Assembly: GCF_000186865.1 (NCBI RefSeq)
Contig: NW_008705562.1
Coordinates: 1,685,335-1,749,334, forward strand
Length of the DNA stretch: 64,000 bases
Source: Aureococcus anophagefferens
Lineage: Eukaryota; Sar; Pelagophyceae; Pelagomonadales; Pelagomonadaceae
Direction: 5' to 3'
Position numbers and translations under genes: made by a program. The notes beneath the pieces were generated by a model, which ran no database searches, was not told the origin of the DNA, and saw nothing but the letters and a program-made list of their open reading frames with translations. How positions within the stretch are numbered: position 1 is the stretch's first letter; each line of letters opens with the position of its first letter. Below, in pieces: positions 25,307-33,233 of the stretch.

Positions 25307-28300
25307 TTAGGCCCCACCCAAAGAAACGACGTCCCTGGAGGCGATGGAGGAGTCGTCGTCGCGCCGCGACCGCGCGGCGGACCACTCGTCGATCGTCGAG
25401 AGGTAGCCGCTCGGCAGGGACGCCAGGACGTCGTCGCGCAGGTCCTGGAGCTGCTTCCCCAGGGGCCCCTTGCCGCCGACGACGTGCTCGCCGTAGTCGT
25501 CGCGCAGCTCCTCGAGGATCTCCGCGACCCGCGCGAGCGACGCGTTCAAAGCGACGACCAAGTCCGCGGCCGCGCCCGCGTTCTTCCCGTCCGTGTCCGA
25601 CGCCACCAACGGCAAACCCTTCTCCAGCAGGCCCTTCTTCTTCTGGCAGTCCGCCGCGGGCTCGAGCAGCGCGTCCAGCAGGTCCGCGACCTGCTCCTGC
25701 CGCGGCGCGTACGTCCGGTGCACGTACTTGCAGATGAAGTCGAGGCGGTCGAGCTCGTCGACGGCGAAGGTGTCCCAGACCTTCTCGATGCGCTGGAGCG
25801 TCAGCGTCGGGATGGGCGTCGGGTTCGGCTCGCGGGCCCAGTCCGGGTCGCCCGGCCGGGGGAAGTCCGCGGCGCTCGGCGGCGGCGGCGGCTCGCCGCC
25901 GGGCTCCGCGGGATAAAAGGCCGCGAAGGGGTCCGGCAGGCCCGCCTTGGGGTTCTCCGCGGGCGCCCGGCCGATGGCGTGGCCCATGAGCGCGACGATG
26001 ACCTGCTTGAGGTGGTCGTGGCCCCGCGGCGGCAGCGACGCGAGCGACGGCTGCGGCGACGCGGACGCGAGCGACGCGGCGCGGCTCGCCGGCGCCGAGT
26101 CGCCCGCCGGCGGCGCCATGGTCCGCCGCGCGTTGGCGCCCGCGCGGCGCGCCGTCGACGCGCGCGGCGCGGGGCCGCCGGCCCTCTTCGCCGCGGGCGC
26201 GGTCCGCGCGCGCGACGGCGGCGCGCGGTTCCCCGGCCCGTTCCTCCCGAAGAGGGACGTGCGCCGCGTGGACGTCTTGTCGACCTCGGCCGCGTCCGCC
26301 GCCCGCTTCGCCGCGCGCTCGCTCTTGGTCAGGAAGGGCTCGCGCTTCGGCGGCTCGCGCTTCCGCGGGTACGGGGTCATGCGCGTCTGCCACGCGAGCT
26401 CGCCGGAGACGGCCATCTCGCCGATGGGCCGCCGGTGCCACGTCTCCACGGGCTTCTCGAGCGTCGAGTGGGGGAACTCCTTGGCGATGTCGTCGTAGAT
26501 GCGGTGGATCAGCGCCTCGGAGTCGGGCGTCGTCTCGGACCCGTCGGGCCCGCCGACGCCGTAGTTCGCCTCGCCGACCTGGAGCCGGTGCCGGATCTCC
26601 GCGATGAGCTCCTCGCGCTCCCGCGCGCCGCCTAACAGGTTCGCCGCGCAGAACGCGTCGCTCGAGATCGGCGGGTTGAGCCGGAAGACGAAGTCCGAGC
26701 CGTCGTCGACCTCGGGCACGTGCATGAAGGGCACGGGCCGGAAGATGAGCAGCTCGCGGCCGTCGGGCGCCGTGATGTTCACGGGCTCGAAGCCGAGCTC
26801 GCGGATGGAGCTGTTCTTCTGCTTCGGTAAATTCTTCATGGCCTCCTCGAAGGCCGCGGACACGGGGTAGTCCTCCAGGATGGTGTTCCCGGGCTTGTGG
26901 TGGATGAGGAGCGACCGGAGGATGGACGTGAGGTAGCGCTCGCGCTTCTTCGGGCCCGCCGGGGCCGCGGGCTCTCCGGGATCCTCGGCCTTGGCCTCCT
27001 CGAGCGCGACGACGTCGTCGTCGCCGGAGCCGTCGTCGCCCTTGGCCTCCTCCGCGCCGCCGCCGCCCGTCGCCGTGGACCGCATGCCCCGCACGCGCGC
27101 GGACATGCCCGCCTTCATGGAGAACGCCGCGGCGGCCGCCGCGGCCTTGGAGTGGACCTTGGCGGGGTCGTCCTTCTTCTTGAGGCCCAGCAATTTCAGC
27201 GACGCGGCGACGACGGCCGCCGTGGACCGGTTGCCGTTGGCCTCCTCCTCCTTGCGCCGCTTCTCCTCGGCCCGCAGCGCGGACAGGTAGACGAGGTGCG
27301 CGCGCGCGCCCTCCGCGGCCTTGGCCGCGCGGTCCGCGTCCTCGGCCTTGGCCATGAGCGCCGCGCGCGCCTCGGGCGTGCTCAGGGACTCCATCATGGT
27401 CTTGTGGCTCCGCTTGGGCATGCGCGTGTGGAGCGGGTGCGACGCCTCGTAGGTTTCGACCCAGGACGAGATGTTCGCCTTGAACTTGGGCAGCTCGACG
27501 TCGCGGACGGCCGAGGCCTTGACCTTGGCCGGCGAGTCGCCCTTGGGCGGCGACGGCACGCGGACGGCCGACCGCGACTCCGGTTGCTCGTCGTCGTCGT
27601 CGTCGCCGCGGTCCGCCGGCTTGTCGACGAGGACGCCGAGCGACGGCGGGATCGACGCGGGCACGTGCGTGAGCTTGTTCACCAAGTCGTCGTCCTCGTC
27701 GATCTGCCCCGTGGACTCCGACGCGTCCTCGATGCTCCCGCCGTCGCTCTGGTCGTCGCCGTCGCGGACAACCCTTATCTCGCGCTCGTAGAGCGACGCC
27801 TGCGCCTCGAACTCGGCCGTCAGCGCGTCGGGCGCGAGGAGCGCGCGGAGGCCGTGGCTGAAGTCGATGCGCGCCATCTCCGACGTCACCGAGGGCGGCA
27901 ACGCGCTGAGGCCCGCGCGCTCCGCGCGCTTGCGCTTCGACGACTCGCCGAGCGCGAGCAGCCGCTCCTCGAGGCTCGCGTAGAGCCGGCTCCGCAGCTC
28001 CTTCATCTGGCCCTCGTGGAGCCCGGGCCGCTGGAAGCGGTTCACGAGGCACCGCAGGCTCGCCTCGACCTCGGGCACGAGCTGCGTCGCGAAGGCGACG
28101 CTCTTGAGCTTCTGGTGGTCGATGATCATGCCGCGCCGCTTCCGGCTCCGGGGCTGCGCCTGGCGCGTCGGCGCCAGGTTCGCGACCATCGTGCGCCGCT
28201 GGGTCCGCCCGCCGCCGCGCTCGGTGTTGGCCGTGCCGCCGCCGCGCCGGGCGCCGCTCGCGGTCTTGCTCACGCGCGTGTCGTCGCCGGCCTGCTTCTC

Positions 28301-28432
28301 CTGCATGAGCATGGAGAAGCGGCCGCCCCGGTTCGTCGCCTCGCCGGCCGTGCGCGGCGGCGCGCCGCGCGGACGCACGGGCGACGCCGCGGGCGCCGGA
28401 CGCACGGGCGACGCCGCGGGCGCGGGCGCCAT
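25307..28432 (-). CDS. Large CCDC87-like protein (probable axoneme/cilium protein)
   Basis: 1041 residues from the ATG at 28432. The N terminus has a tandem PAASPVRPA repeat (27-bp unit), then an Arg-rich region. Several helical, charged segments follow: PEVEASLRCLVNRFQRPGLH, LRSRLYASLEERLLALG and LRAEEKRRKEEEANG. The clearest link is near residues 860-930: TLTLQRIEKVWDTFAVDELD, then RLDFICKYV and a Glu/Lys coil. This recalls the animal CCDC87 motif in which a short helix with 'LDMAIKYS' follows a 'W-x-x-L' segment. Acidic Asp runs and Lys-rich patches occupy the rest. CCDC87 is linked to sperm and flagella in animals. Assignment is moderate, by motif resemblance only. It is divergent from the ion-channel gene. 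Confidence 0.55.
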   Translation of the reverse strand: MAPAPAASPVRPAPAASPVRPRGAPPRTAGEATNRGGRFSMLMQEKQAGDDTRVSKTASGARRGGGTANTERGGGRTQRRTMVANLAPTRQAQPRSRKRRGMIIDHQKLKSVAFATQLVPEVEASLRCLVNRFQRPGLHEGQMKELRSRLYASLEERLLALGESSKRKRAERAGLSALPPSVTSEMARIDFSHGLRALLAPDALTAEFEAQASLYEREIRVVRDGDDQSDGGSIEDASESTGQIDEDDDLVNKLTHVPASIPPSLGVLVDKPADRGDDDDDEQPESRSAVRVPSPPKGDSPAKVKASAVRDVELPKFKANISSWVETYEASHPLHTRMPKRSHKTMMESLSTPEARAALMAKAEDADRAAKAAEGARAHLVYLSALRAEEKRRKEEEANGNRSTAAVVAASLKLLGLKKKDDPAKVHSKAAAAAAAFSMKAGMSARVRGMRSTATGGGGAEEAKGDDGSGDDDVVALEEAKAEDPGEPAAPAGPKKRERYLTSILRSLLIHHKPGNTILEDYPVSAAFEEAMKNLPKQKNSSIRELGFEPVNITAPDGRELLIFRPVPFMHVPEVDDGSDFVFRLNPPISSDAFCAANLLGGAREREELIAEIRHRLQVGEANYGVGGPDGSETTPDSEALIHRIYDDIAKEFPHSTLEKPVETWHRRPIGEMAVSGELAWQTRMTPYPRKREPPKREPFLTKSERAAKRAADAAEVDKTSTRRTSLFGRNGPGNRAPPSRARTAPAAKRAGGPAPRASTARRAGANARRTMAPPAGDSAPASRAASLASASPQPSLASLPPRGHDHLKQVIVALMGHAIGRAPAENPKAGLPDPFAAFYPAEPGGEPPPPPSAADFPRPGDPDWAREPNPTPIPTLTLQRIEKVWDTFAVDELDRLDFICKYVHRTYAPRQEQVADLLDALLEPAADCQKKKGLLEKGLPLVASDTDGKNAGAAADLVVALNASLARVAEILEELRDDYGEHVVGGKGPLGKQLQDLRDDVLASLPSGYLSTIDEWSAARSRRDDDSSIASRDVVSLGGA

Positions 28433-28677
28433 GGCTGCGGGGCTGCCCACGCGCGATTTACAAAACCGCAGCCATCGTCGAGCAGCCGAGGCAAGGGTTC
28501 AAGGACCGTTCAATGTCGGCCGGGTATCAAGACGTCGGCCACCATCTCGGCCACATCTCCGAAGCCCGTCAACGCGAAGTGCTTCATACGGGGCTGCATT
28601 GTGTGCTGCCACCCCGCGTTCCGCAGCCGCGGCGCGACCGCGGCCGCGGCGCGGGATCCCCGAGGTCCGCCGAAACC

Positions 28678-31110
28678 ATGCGCGTGCCGCCGATCGACCA
28701 CCAGGATTGCAAGGACGACGAGTCCGGCCAGGCTGCCCCGGCCCCCTCCGAGGACGTGAGCTTCGTGCCGCTGCGGGGCGACGAGGAGGCCCCGCCGGAG
28801 AAGAAGGCGCTGAGCCTCGACGTCCCGGCGCGGGCGCGGCCCGCGGGCGGCCGCGACATGTCCTTCAGCTGCGTGCAGGAGCCGGCGACGCCCGACATGC
28901 CCGACGGGCGGTCGCAGGCGTCCGCGGAGCCGCCGTCGCCGAGCGACCTGGGCATGGTGTCGCGCGTCGGCGACGGCGGCGGCTTCCAGCGGCGGCGGTC
29001 CATGGACATCAACATGATGGCGCCGGACCACCTGCGGGAGCTCATGAAGATGACCAGCTCGGCTGCCGACGACAAGGAGGAGGAGGCGGAGGACGACCTG
29101 CTCGGCAAGCCCTTCCCCAAGCTTTTGCTGCACCCCCATCGCACGTTCCGCACGGCCTGGGACATGGGCACCTTGATCTTCCTCTTCGCGGCCGCGATCC
29201 AGCTGCCGCTCGTGCTCTGCTTCGACCTCGACACCGAGGGCGTGCTCCTCGTCTTCACGGTCATTCAGGATTCGTTCTTCGCCGCGGACATCGTGCTCAA
29301 CTTCTTCACGGCCGTGGAGATCCGGCACCAGATCGTCACGTCGCGGCGCGTCATCGCGGTCGAGTACGCGCGGACGTGGCTGCTCTGCGACGTCGCCGCG
29401 GTGCTGCCCCTCTTCGTGCTCGTGCTGGAGCAGAACGAGAGCGAGAACTCCCAGTTCTACGCGTTCTCGCGCATCCTGAAGCTGCTCAAGGCGGCGAAGC
29501 TCCTCCGCGTCGTCAAGGCCTTCAAGGTCTTCCGCTTCATGCGCCTGAACCGCGTGATGGCGCGCCTCGAATACACGTTTATCATGAAGCAGCACCTCAT
29601 CCAGATGGTGAACTTCCTCGTGCTGAGCCTCCTGTTCTGCCACATCTTCGCCTGCCTCTTCTACGCGACCGCGGCGAGCGGCAAGCGCTACGGCGAGTTC
29701 GCGACGAGCACGTGGATCGAGCGCTACGGCCTCGGCGGCCGGTCCAAGGCGGACCACTACGTCGCGGCCTTCTACTGGACCATCATGATCGTCACGACCG
29801 TGGGCCTCGGCGACGTCGCCGCGGCGTCGACGGAGGAGCGGCTCCTCGCCATCGTGACCATGGTCTGCGGCGCGGCGATCTTCACCGTCGGCACGTCGTC
29901 GATGATCCACCTCCGGGACCAGCTCCAGTGGAAGAAGCGCCAGTTCGCCCAGTCCATGCACCAGCTCAACTTGTACATGGACGAGCACAAGATCTCGCCG
30001 GACCTCCGGGGCGAGATCCGCGAGCACGCGGTGAGCCAGGCGCAGCGCTACGCGCTGACGCTCACGGAGGAGCAGCGGCTCCTCGAGGGCCTGAGCCTGG
30101 AGCTGCGCTCGAAGCTCACGCTCGAGCGCAACGTCCACTTCCTCCAGCGCGTCCAGTTCATGAAGGGCAACGCGCCGCCGGAGCTGCTGCGGGCCATCGC
30201 CGCGAAGCTCCACATCGCCTACTTCTCCGCGGGCGACGTCGTCGTGCGCCAGGGCTCCGTCGCCGACGCCATGTTCTTCATCGTGCGCGGCGCCGTCGAG
30301 GTTTTGGTGGGCATCGACGGCGGCGAGCGGAGCCGCCGCGTGGCCATGCTGAGCCGGAACGAGTTCTTCGGCGAGGGCGCGCTCGTGGGCGAGCTCGTGA
30401 AGCGGAACGCGACGGTCCGCGCGATCATGTTCACGGAGGTGCGCACGCTCCTGCGCGGCGACATGCTCGAGATCATGGCCAAGGCCGCCGCGTCCGCGTC
30501 CGCGGGCGCGTCGTCGCGGAGCCGGAAGCCGCCGCGCGAGAAGCGGCGGACGCCCGAGCCGTCGGGCAAGGTCTACGCGGAGCTCGACGCCCACGGCAAC
30601 CGGGCCGACGACGACACGTCGAGCATGGACGGGTCGAACTCGTCCCGGTCCAAGTCGGAGCGCGCGCCGCGGCCGTCGCACCCGCTCCTCTTCTCCATGC
30701 GCAAGATCCTGGAGGGCCGCGAGGAGTCGAACAAGCAGACGCTCGACGCCAAGGGCGACCGGCCCCGCATGGGCAGCTTCCGCCGCGCGGCGAGCGCGCC
30801 GGGCCGGCCCCGGTCGCCGGCGTCGCCGGACCCCGCCGCGCGCGAGAAGCGGCCGTCCGCGCCCGATCAGGACGGCATGCAGCACCCCGTGGCGAACCTC
30901 ATCTCGACGCCCGCGCACGCGCAGCGCGCGCCGCGCCTGAGCCGCAACGACATGCTCCTGGACCTCGCCGCCAAGGTCGACGCCATCGGCCGGGAGCGCG
31001 CGGACGACGCGCGGCTCCAGGACGACTTCCGCGCGGAGATCTCCTCGAAGCTCGCGGCCATCGCCGACATGCTCGCCCACCTCCACGACTCCTCGGCGGG
31101 GCCGTCCTAG
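28678..31110 (+). CDS. Cyclic-nucleotide-binding-type voltage-gated K+ channel (EAG/CNG family), GLG filter
   Basis: 810 residues from the ATG at 28678. An in-frame ATG at 28513 would add 55 residues that read like untranslated DNA. A disordered N terminus precedes six membrane helices: TLIFLFAAAIQLPLVLCF (S1), FTVIQDSFFAADIVLNFFTA (S2), a Lys/Arg-rich S4 (ILKLLKAAKLLRVVKAFKVF), and S5, pore and S6. The selectivity filter reads TTVGLGDV, with Leu377 where K+ channels have Tyr or Phe. A C-linker (AQSMHQLNLYMDEHKISPDL) leads to a cyclic-nucleotide-binding fold (FSAGDVVVRQGSVADAMFFI, FFGEGALVG). The RNATVRA segment occupies the phosphate-binding cassette. A Ser-rich tail with RRAASAP follows. 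Ion selectivity and ligand are not certain from sequence. Confidence 0.87.
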   Translation: MRVPPIDHQDCKDDESGQAAPAPSEDVSFVPLRGDEEAPPEKKALSLDVPARARPAGGRDMSFSCVQEPATPDMPDGRSQASAEPPSPSDLGMVSRVGDGGGFQRRRSMDINMMAPDHLRELMKMTSSAADDKEEEAEDDLLGKPFPKLLLHPHRTFRTAWDMGTLIFLFAAAIQLPLVLCFDLDTEGVLLVFTVIQDSFFAADIVLNFFTAVEIRHQIVTSRRVIAVEYARTWLLCDVAAVLPLFVLVLEQNESENSQFYAFSRILKLLKAAKLLRVVKAFKVFRFMRLNRVMARLEYTFIMKQHLIQMVNFLVLSLLFCHIFACLFYATAASGKRYGEFATSTWIERYGLGGRSKADHYVAAFYWTIMIVTTVGLGDVAAASTEERLLAIVTMVCGAAIFTVGTSSMIHLRDQLQWKKRQFAQSMHQLNLYMDEHKISPDLRGEIREHAVSQAQRYALTLTEEQRLLEGLSLELRSKLTLERNVHFLQRVQFMKGNAPPELLRAIAAKLHIAYFSAGDVVVRQGSVADAMFFIVRGAVEVLVGIDGGERSRRVAMLSRNEFFGEGALVGELVKRNATVRAIMFTEVRTLLRGDMLEIMAKAAASASAGASSRSRKPPREKRRTPEPSGKVYAELDAHGNRADDDTSSMDGSNSSRSKSERAPRPSHPLLFSMRKILEGREESNKQTLDAKGDRPRMGSFRRAASAPGRPRSPASPDPAAREKRPSAPDQDGMQHPVANLISTPAHAQRAPRLSRNDMLLDLAAKVDAIGRERADDARLQDDFRAEISSKLAAIADMLAHLHDSSAGPS

Positions 31111-31205
31111 CCGCCGTTTGTACTTATTCGTCCGATGTCCGACGCTCGTCCTCCTAGCCGCCTTTTGTACCCTCCCTTATTCGTCCGATGTCCGATTCTC
31201 CTCGT
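31105..31205. repeat. 47-bp-period duplication spanning two convergent gene ends
   Basis: Unit 1 (31105-31151) and unit 2 (31152-31205) both read TCCTAGCCGCC, then a TTTGTAC segment and TTATTCGTCCGATGTCCGA, differing by a few bases and a small insertion. Unit 1 contains the channel gene's TAG. Unit 2 contains the TAA of the TPR gene on the other strand. Confidence 0.85.
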
Positions 31206-31740
31206 CCTCGTCGTCGTCCTCCTCCTCCTCGTCGTCGTCGTCGCTGTCGCCCTCGTCGTCGCCCTCGTCGATGACGCCGTTGTAGCGCCGGCTCATGGGC
31301 GGCGCCTCGGGCTCCTCCATGCCCTCCATGAGGAGGCCGACCTCGCCGCGGAGGCGGTCCGCCTCGTCGCTCCGGCCCAGGGCGCCGTAGAGCGCGATGA
31401 GCTCGAGGAGCGCGGACGCGCGGTCCATCCGCGCCGCCGCGGCCGGCTCGAGGCCCTCGAGGATGAGGAGCTGGCGCTCGTACATGGTCGCGGCCATCTT
31501 CGTCTTCTTCTGGGCCGCGCAGGCCCGGGCGAGGTACCCCAGGATCGTCGCCGTGAGCTTCGACTCGCCGTCCATGGCCGAGGCCTGCTCCAGGGCCGCG
31601 GCGTAGCAGTCCTCGGACATGGCGTACTCGCCCTTCTCGAGGTAGTGGAGCGCGTGGGCGAGCTCCCGCCGGATGGACGCGTGGACCTCCGCGTTCTCGT
31701 CGCCGGCGAAGGGCGCCGTCCGCATCATGCACGCCTCCAT
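31177..31740 (-). CDS. TPR-like helical protein with acidic tail
   Basis: 187 residues from the ATG at 31740 (MEACMMRTAPFAGDENAEVH). Three tetratricopeptide-like helix pairs are visible: ELAHALHYLEKGEYAMSEDC, ATILGYLARACAAQKKTKMA and LLELIALYGALGRSDEADRL. They have the small-large residue spacing (A-x3-G/A-x3-Y) of TPR units. The last 35 residues are almost pure Asp/Glu, encoded by GAC/GAG runs. TPRs are protein-binding scaffolds. The partner is unknown; the acidic tail may bind basic proteins. The ATG is 246 bp from the divergent EF-hand gene; a TTATAT box at about 31807 lies in the gap. Confidence 0.75.
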   Translation of the reverse strand: MEACMMRTAPFAGDENAEVHASIRRELAHALHYLEKGEYAMSEDCYAAALEQASAMDGESKLTATILGYLARACAAQKKTKMAATMYERQLLILEGLEPAAAARMDRASALLELIALYGALGRSDEADRLRGEVGLLMEGMEEPEAPPMSRRYNGVIDEGDDEGDSDDDDEEEEDDDEDEENRTSDE

Positions 31741-31986
31741 CGTCGTCGGGGAGGCAACGGGAGTACAGCCGAACGGCAGCGTCGGCCTCCCAGGATCGGG
31801 GCAGCCTTATATCCCCGCGCGCTGCTGTTTTGCTTCGAGCGGGCCGCCGTCGTTGTTGGCTGGTACGCGCTTTGTGCGTGCGCCGCGGGGGAAGCGGTCC
31901 GGCGAGGCAGGGCCGTCCGCGCGCGTCCGGGGCCGCGCCCCGAAGTGCCGGTCGGCCGTTTCCCCGCCGGGGCTCCGCCGCGCACC

Positions 31987-32991
31987 ATGGCGGCGCCGGC
32001 CTACAGCAAGGAGGAGGTGAGCGCCCTGCGCGGCATCTTCGCGCTCTACGACCCCGACGGCACGGGCGAGATCGGGTCGAACGACCTCGAGAACCTGCTC
32101 CAGAAGATCGGCCTCGGCAAGGAGGCCGCCGTCGAGCTCATCAAGCAGTTCGACGTCGAGGAGCCGAAGACGATCGACTTCGCCAAGTTCCTGGAGATGG
32201 TCAAGGCGGGCCAGCCGGACCAGCCCGGCGAGGAGCCCGACCCGAAGGTGCTCGAGTTCCTGCGCATCCTCGAGCAGTACCGGCGCAAGTGCGAGAAGGA
32301 GGGCAACTACCTCGAGGCGGACCGCGCGCACCAGCAGCTCGAGATGCTGCGGAAGCAGGAGGAGAAGCGCCAGCAGAAGGCCGTGCGCGCGCGCCAGATC
32401 GCGGAGCGGCAGGACGTGCAGATCGCCCACAACATGCAGTACACGGACTTCAACGCCGCGTGGGACAAGTACCTCGAGGAGTACGACCGCATGGCCCAGA
32501 TCTACATCCAGCAGATGACGGAGCGCCACGCGACGAACCTGCTCGAGTTCCAGCGCAAGCTCCAGAGCGAGATGGCCGAGCGGCCGCCCAAGTGGTCCCG
32601 CGAGCTCCTCGAGTGGCGACGACGGCAGCACATGCTCGCGCGGCAGAAGAACTACGCGGAGGCCCAGCGCATCAAGAAGATCGCCGACAAGCTCGAGGAG
32701 AAGGAGCGCCGGGGCTGCGAGCAGCTCACGGGCTCCGTCTTCGCGCGCAAGGACGCGCAGTTCCGCCAGCAGCAGCAGGCCGAGCTCCAGGCGCTGCTCA
32801 AGCGCATCGACGCGCGGCGCAAGGAGCACATCAAGCAGCGCACGCTCGACTCGAAGCGGCTCCTCCAGCGCAACCGCAACGTCCAGAGCGTCCTCGAGTC
32901 GAAGCAGGCCGCGGAGTCCAACGCGACGTTCATGGAGATCAAGAAGAACCTCATCCAGTCCACGGCCCTCGACAAGAGCGTCACCGCGTGA
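31987..32991 (+). CDS. EF-hand plus long coiled-coil protein (axonemal type)
   Basis: 334 residues from the ATG at 31987. The first EF-hand loop is canonical, with DPDGTGEIGSND supplying the D-x-D-x-T-x-E side chains. The second (QFDVEEPKTIDFAKFLEMVK) is degenerate. From residue 90 the protein is a continuous charged helix (YRRKCEKEGNYLEADRAHQQ, LEMLRKQEEKRQQKAVRARQ, EFQRKLQSEMAERPPKW). The phrase 'GNYLEADRAHQQLEMLRKQE' and the ARQKNYAEAQRIKK repeat recall conserved flagellum-associated proteins of algae and animals. A Ca2+-sensing axonemal or centrosomal role is inference from this resemblance and from the nearby CCDC87-like gene. Confidence 0.78.
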   Translation: MAAPAYSKEEVSALRGIFALYDPDGTGEIGSNDLENLLQKIGLGKEAAVELIKQFDVEEPKTIDFAKFLEMVKAGQPDQPGEEPDPKVLEFLRILEQYRRKCEKEGNYLEADRAHQQLEMLRKQEEKRQQKAVRARQIAERQDVQIAHNMQYTDFNAAWDKYLEEYDRMAQIYIQQMTERHATNLLEFQRKLQSEMAERPPKWSRELLEWRRRQHMLARQKNYAEAQRIKKIADKLEEKERRGCEQLTGSVFARKDAQFRQQQQAELQALLKRIDARRKEHIKQRTLDSKRLLQRNRNVQSVLESKQAAESNATFMEIKKNLIQSTALDKSVTA

Positions 32992-33233
32992 GCGCGCGCG
33001 ACGGGGGCGCGCCGCGCCGCGCGGCCCGCCCCCGGCGCCCCACCTCCTAACCACGCGGGGAGACGTGCCATCCGCGGGGGGGAAGGCGCGGTTGCTCAGA
33101 AGGTGAAGCCGCGGTTGCCATCTGGTTGCCGCTCATTTTGCGATGATGGACCCCATCATGCGCATCAGACTTGCAAGCTTCGATTTGAGCGCATGATGCT
33201 CGCAAACGCCTAATCGCACGCGAAGCCTAGGTG

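Noticed and set aside
28513..28677. 55-residue N-terminal extension of the K+ channel
   Set aside because: The ATG at 28513 is in frame, but the stretch is lower in GC and lacks the codon bias of the gene. It remains possible.
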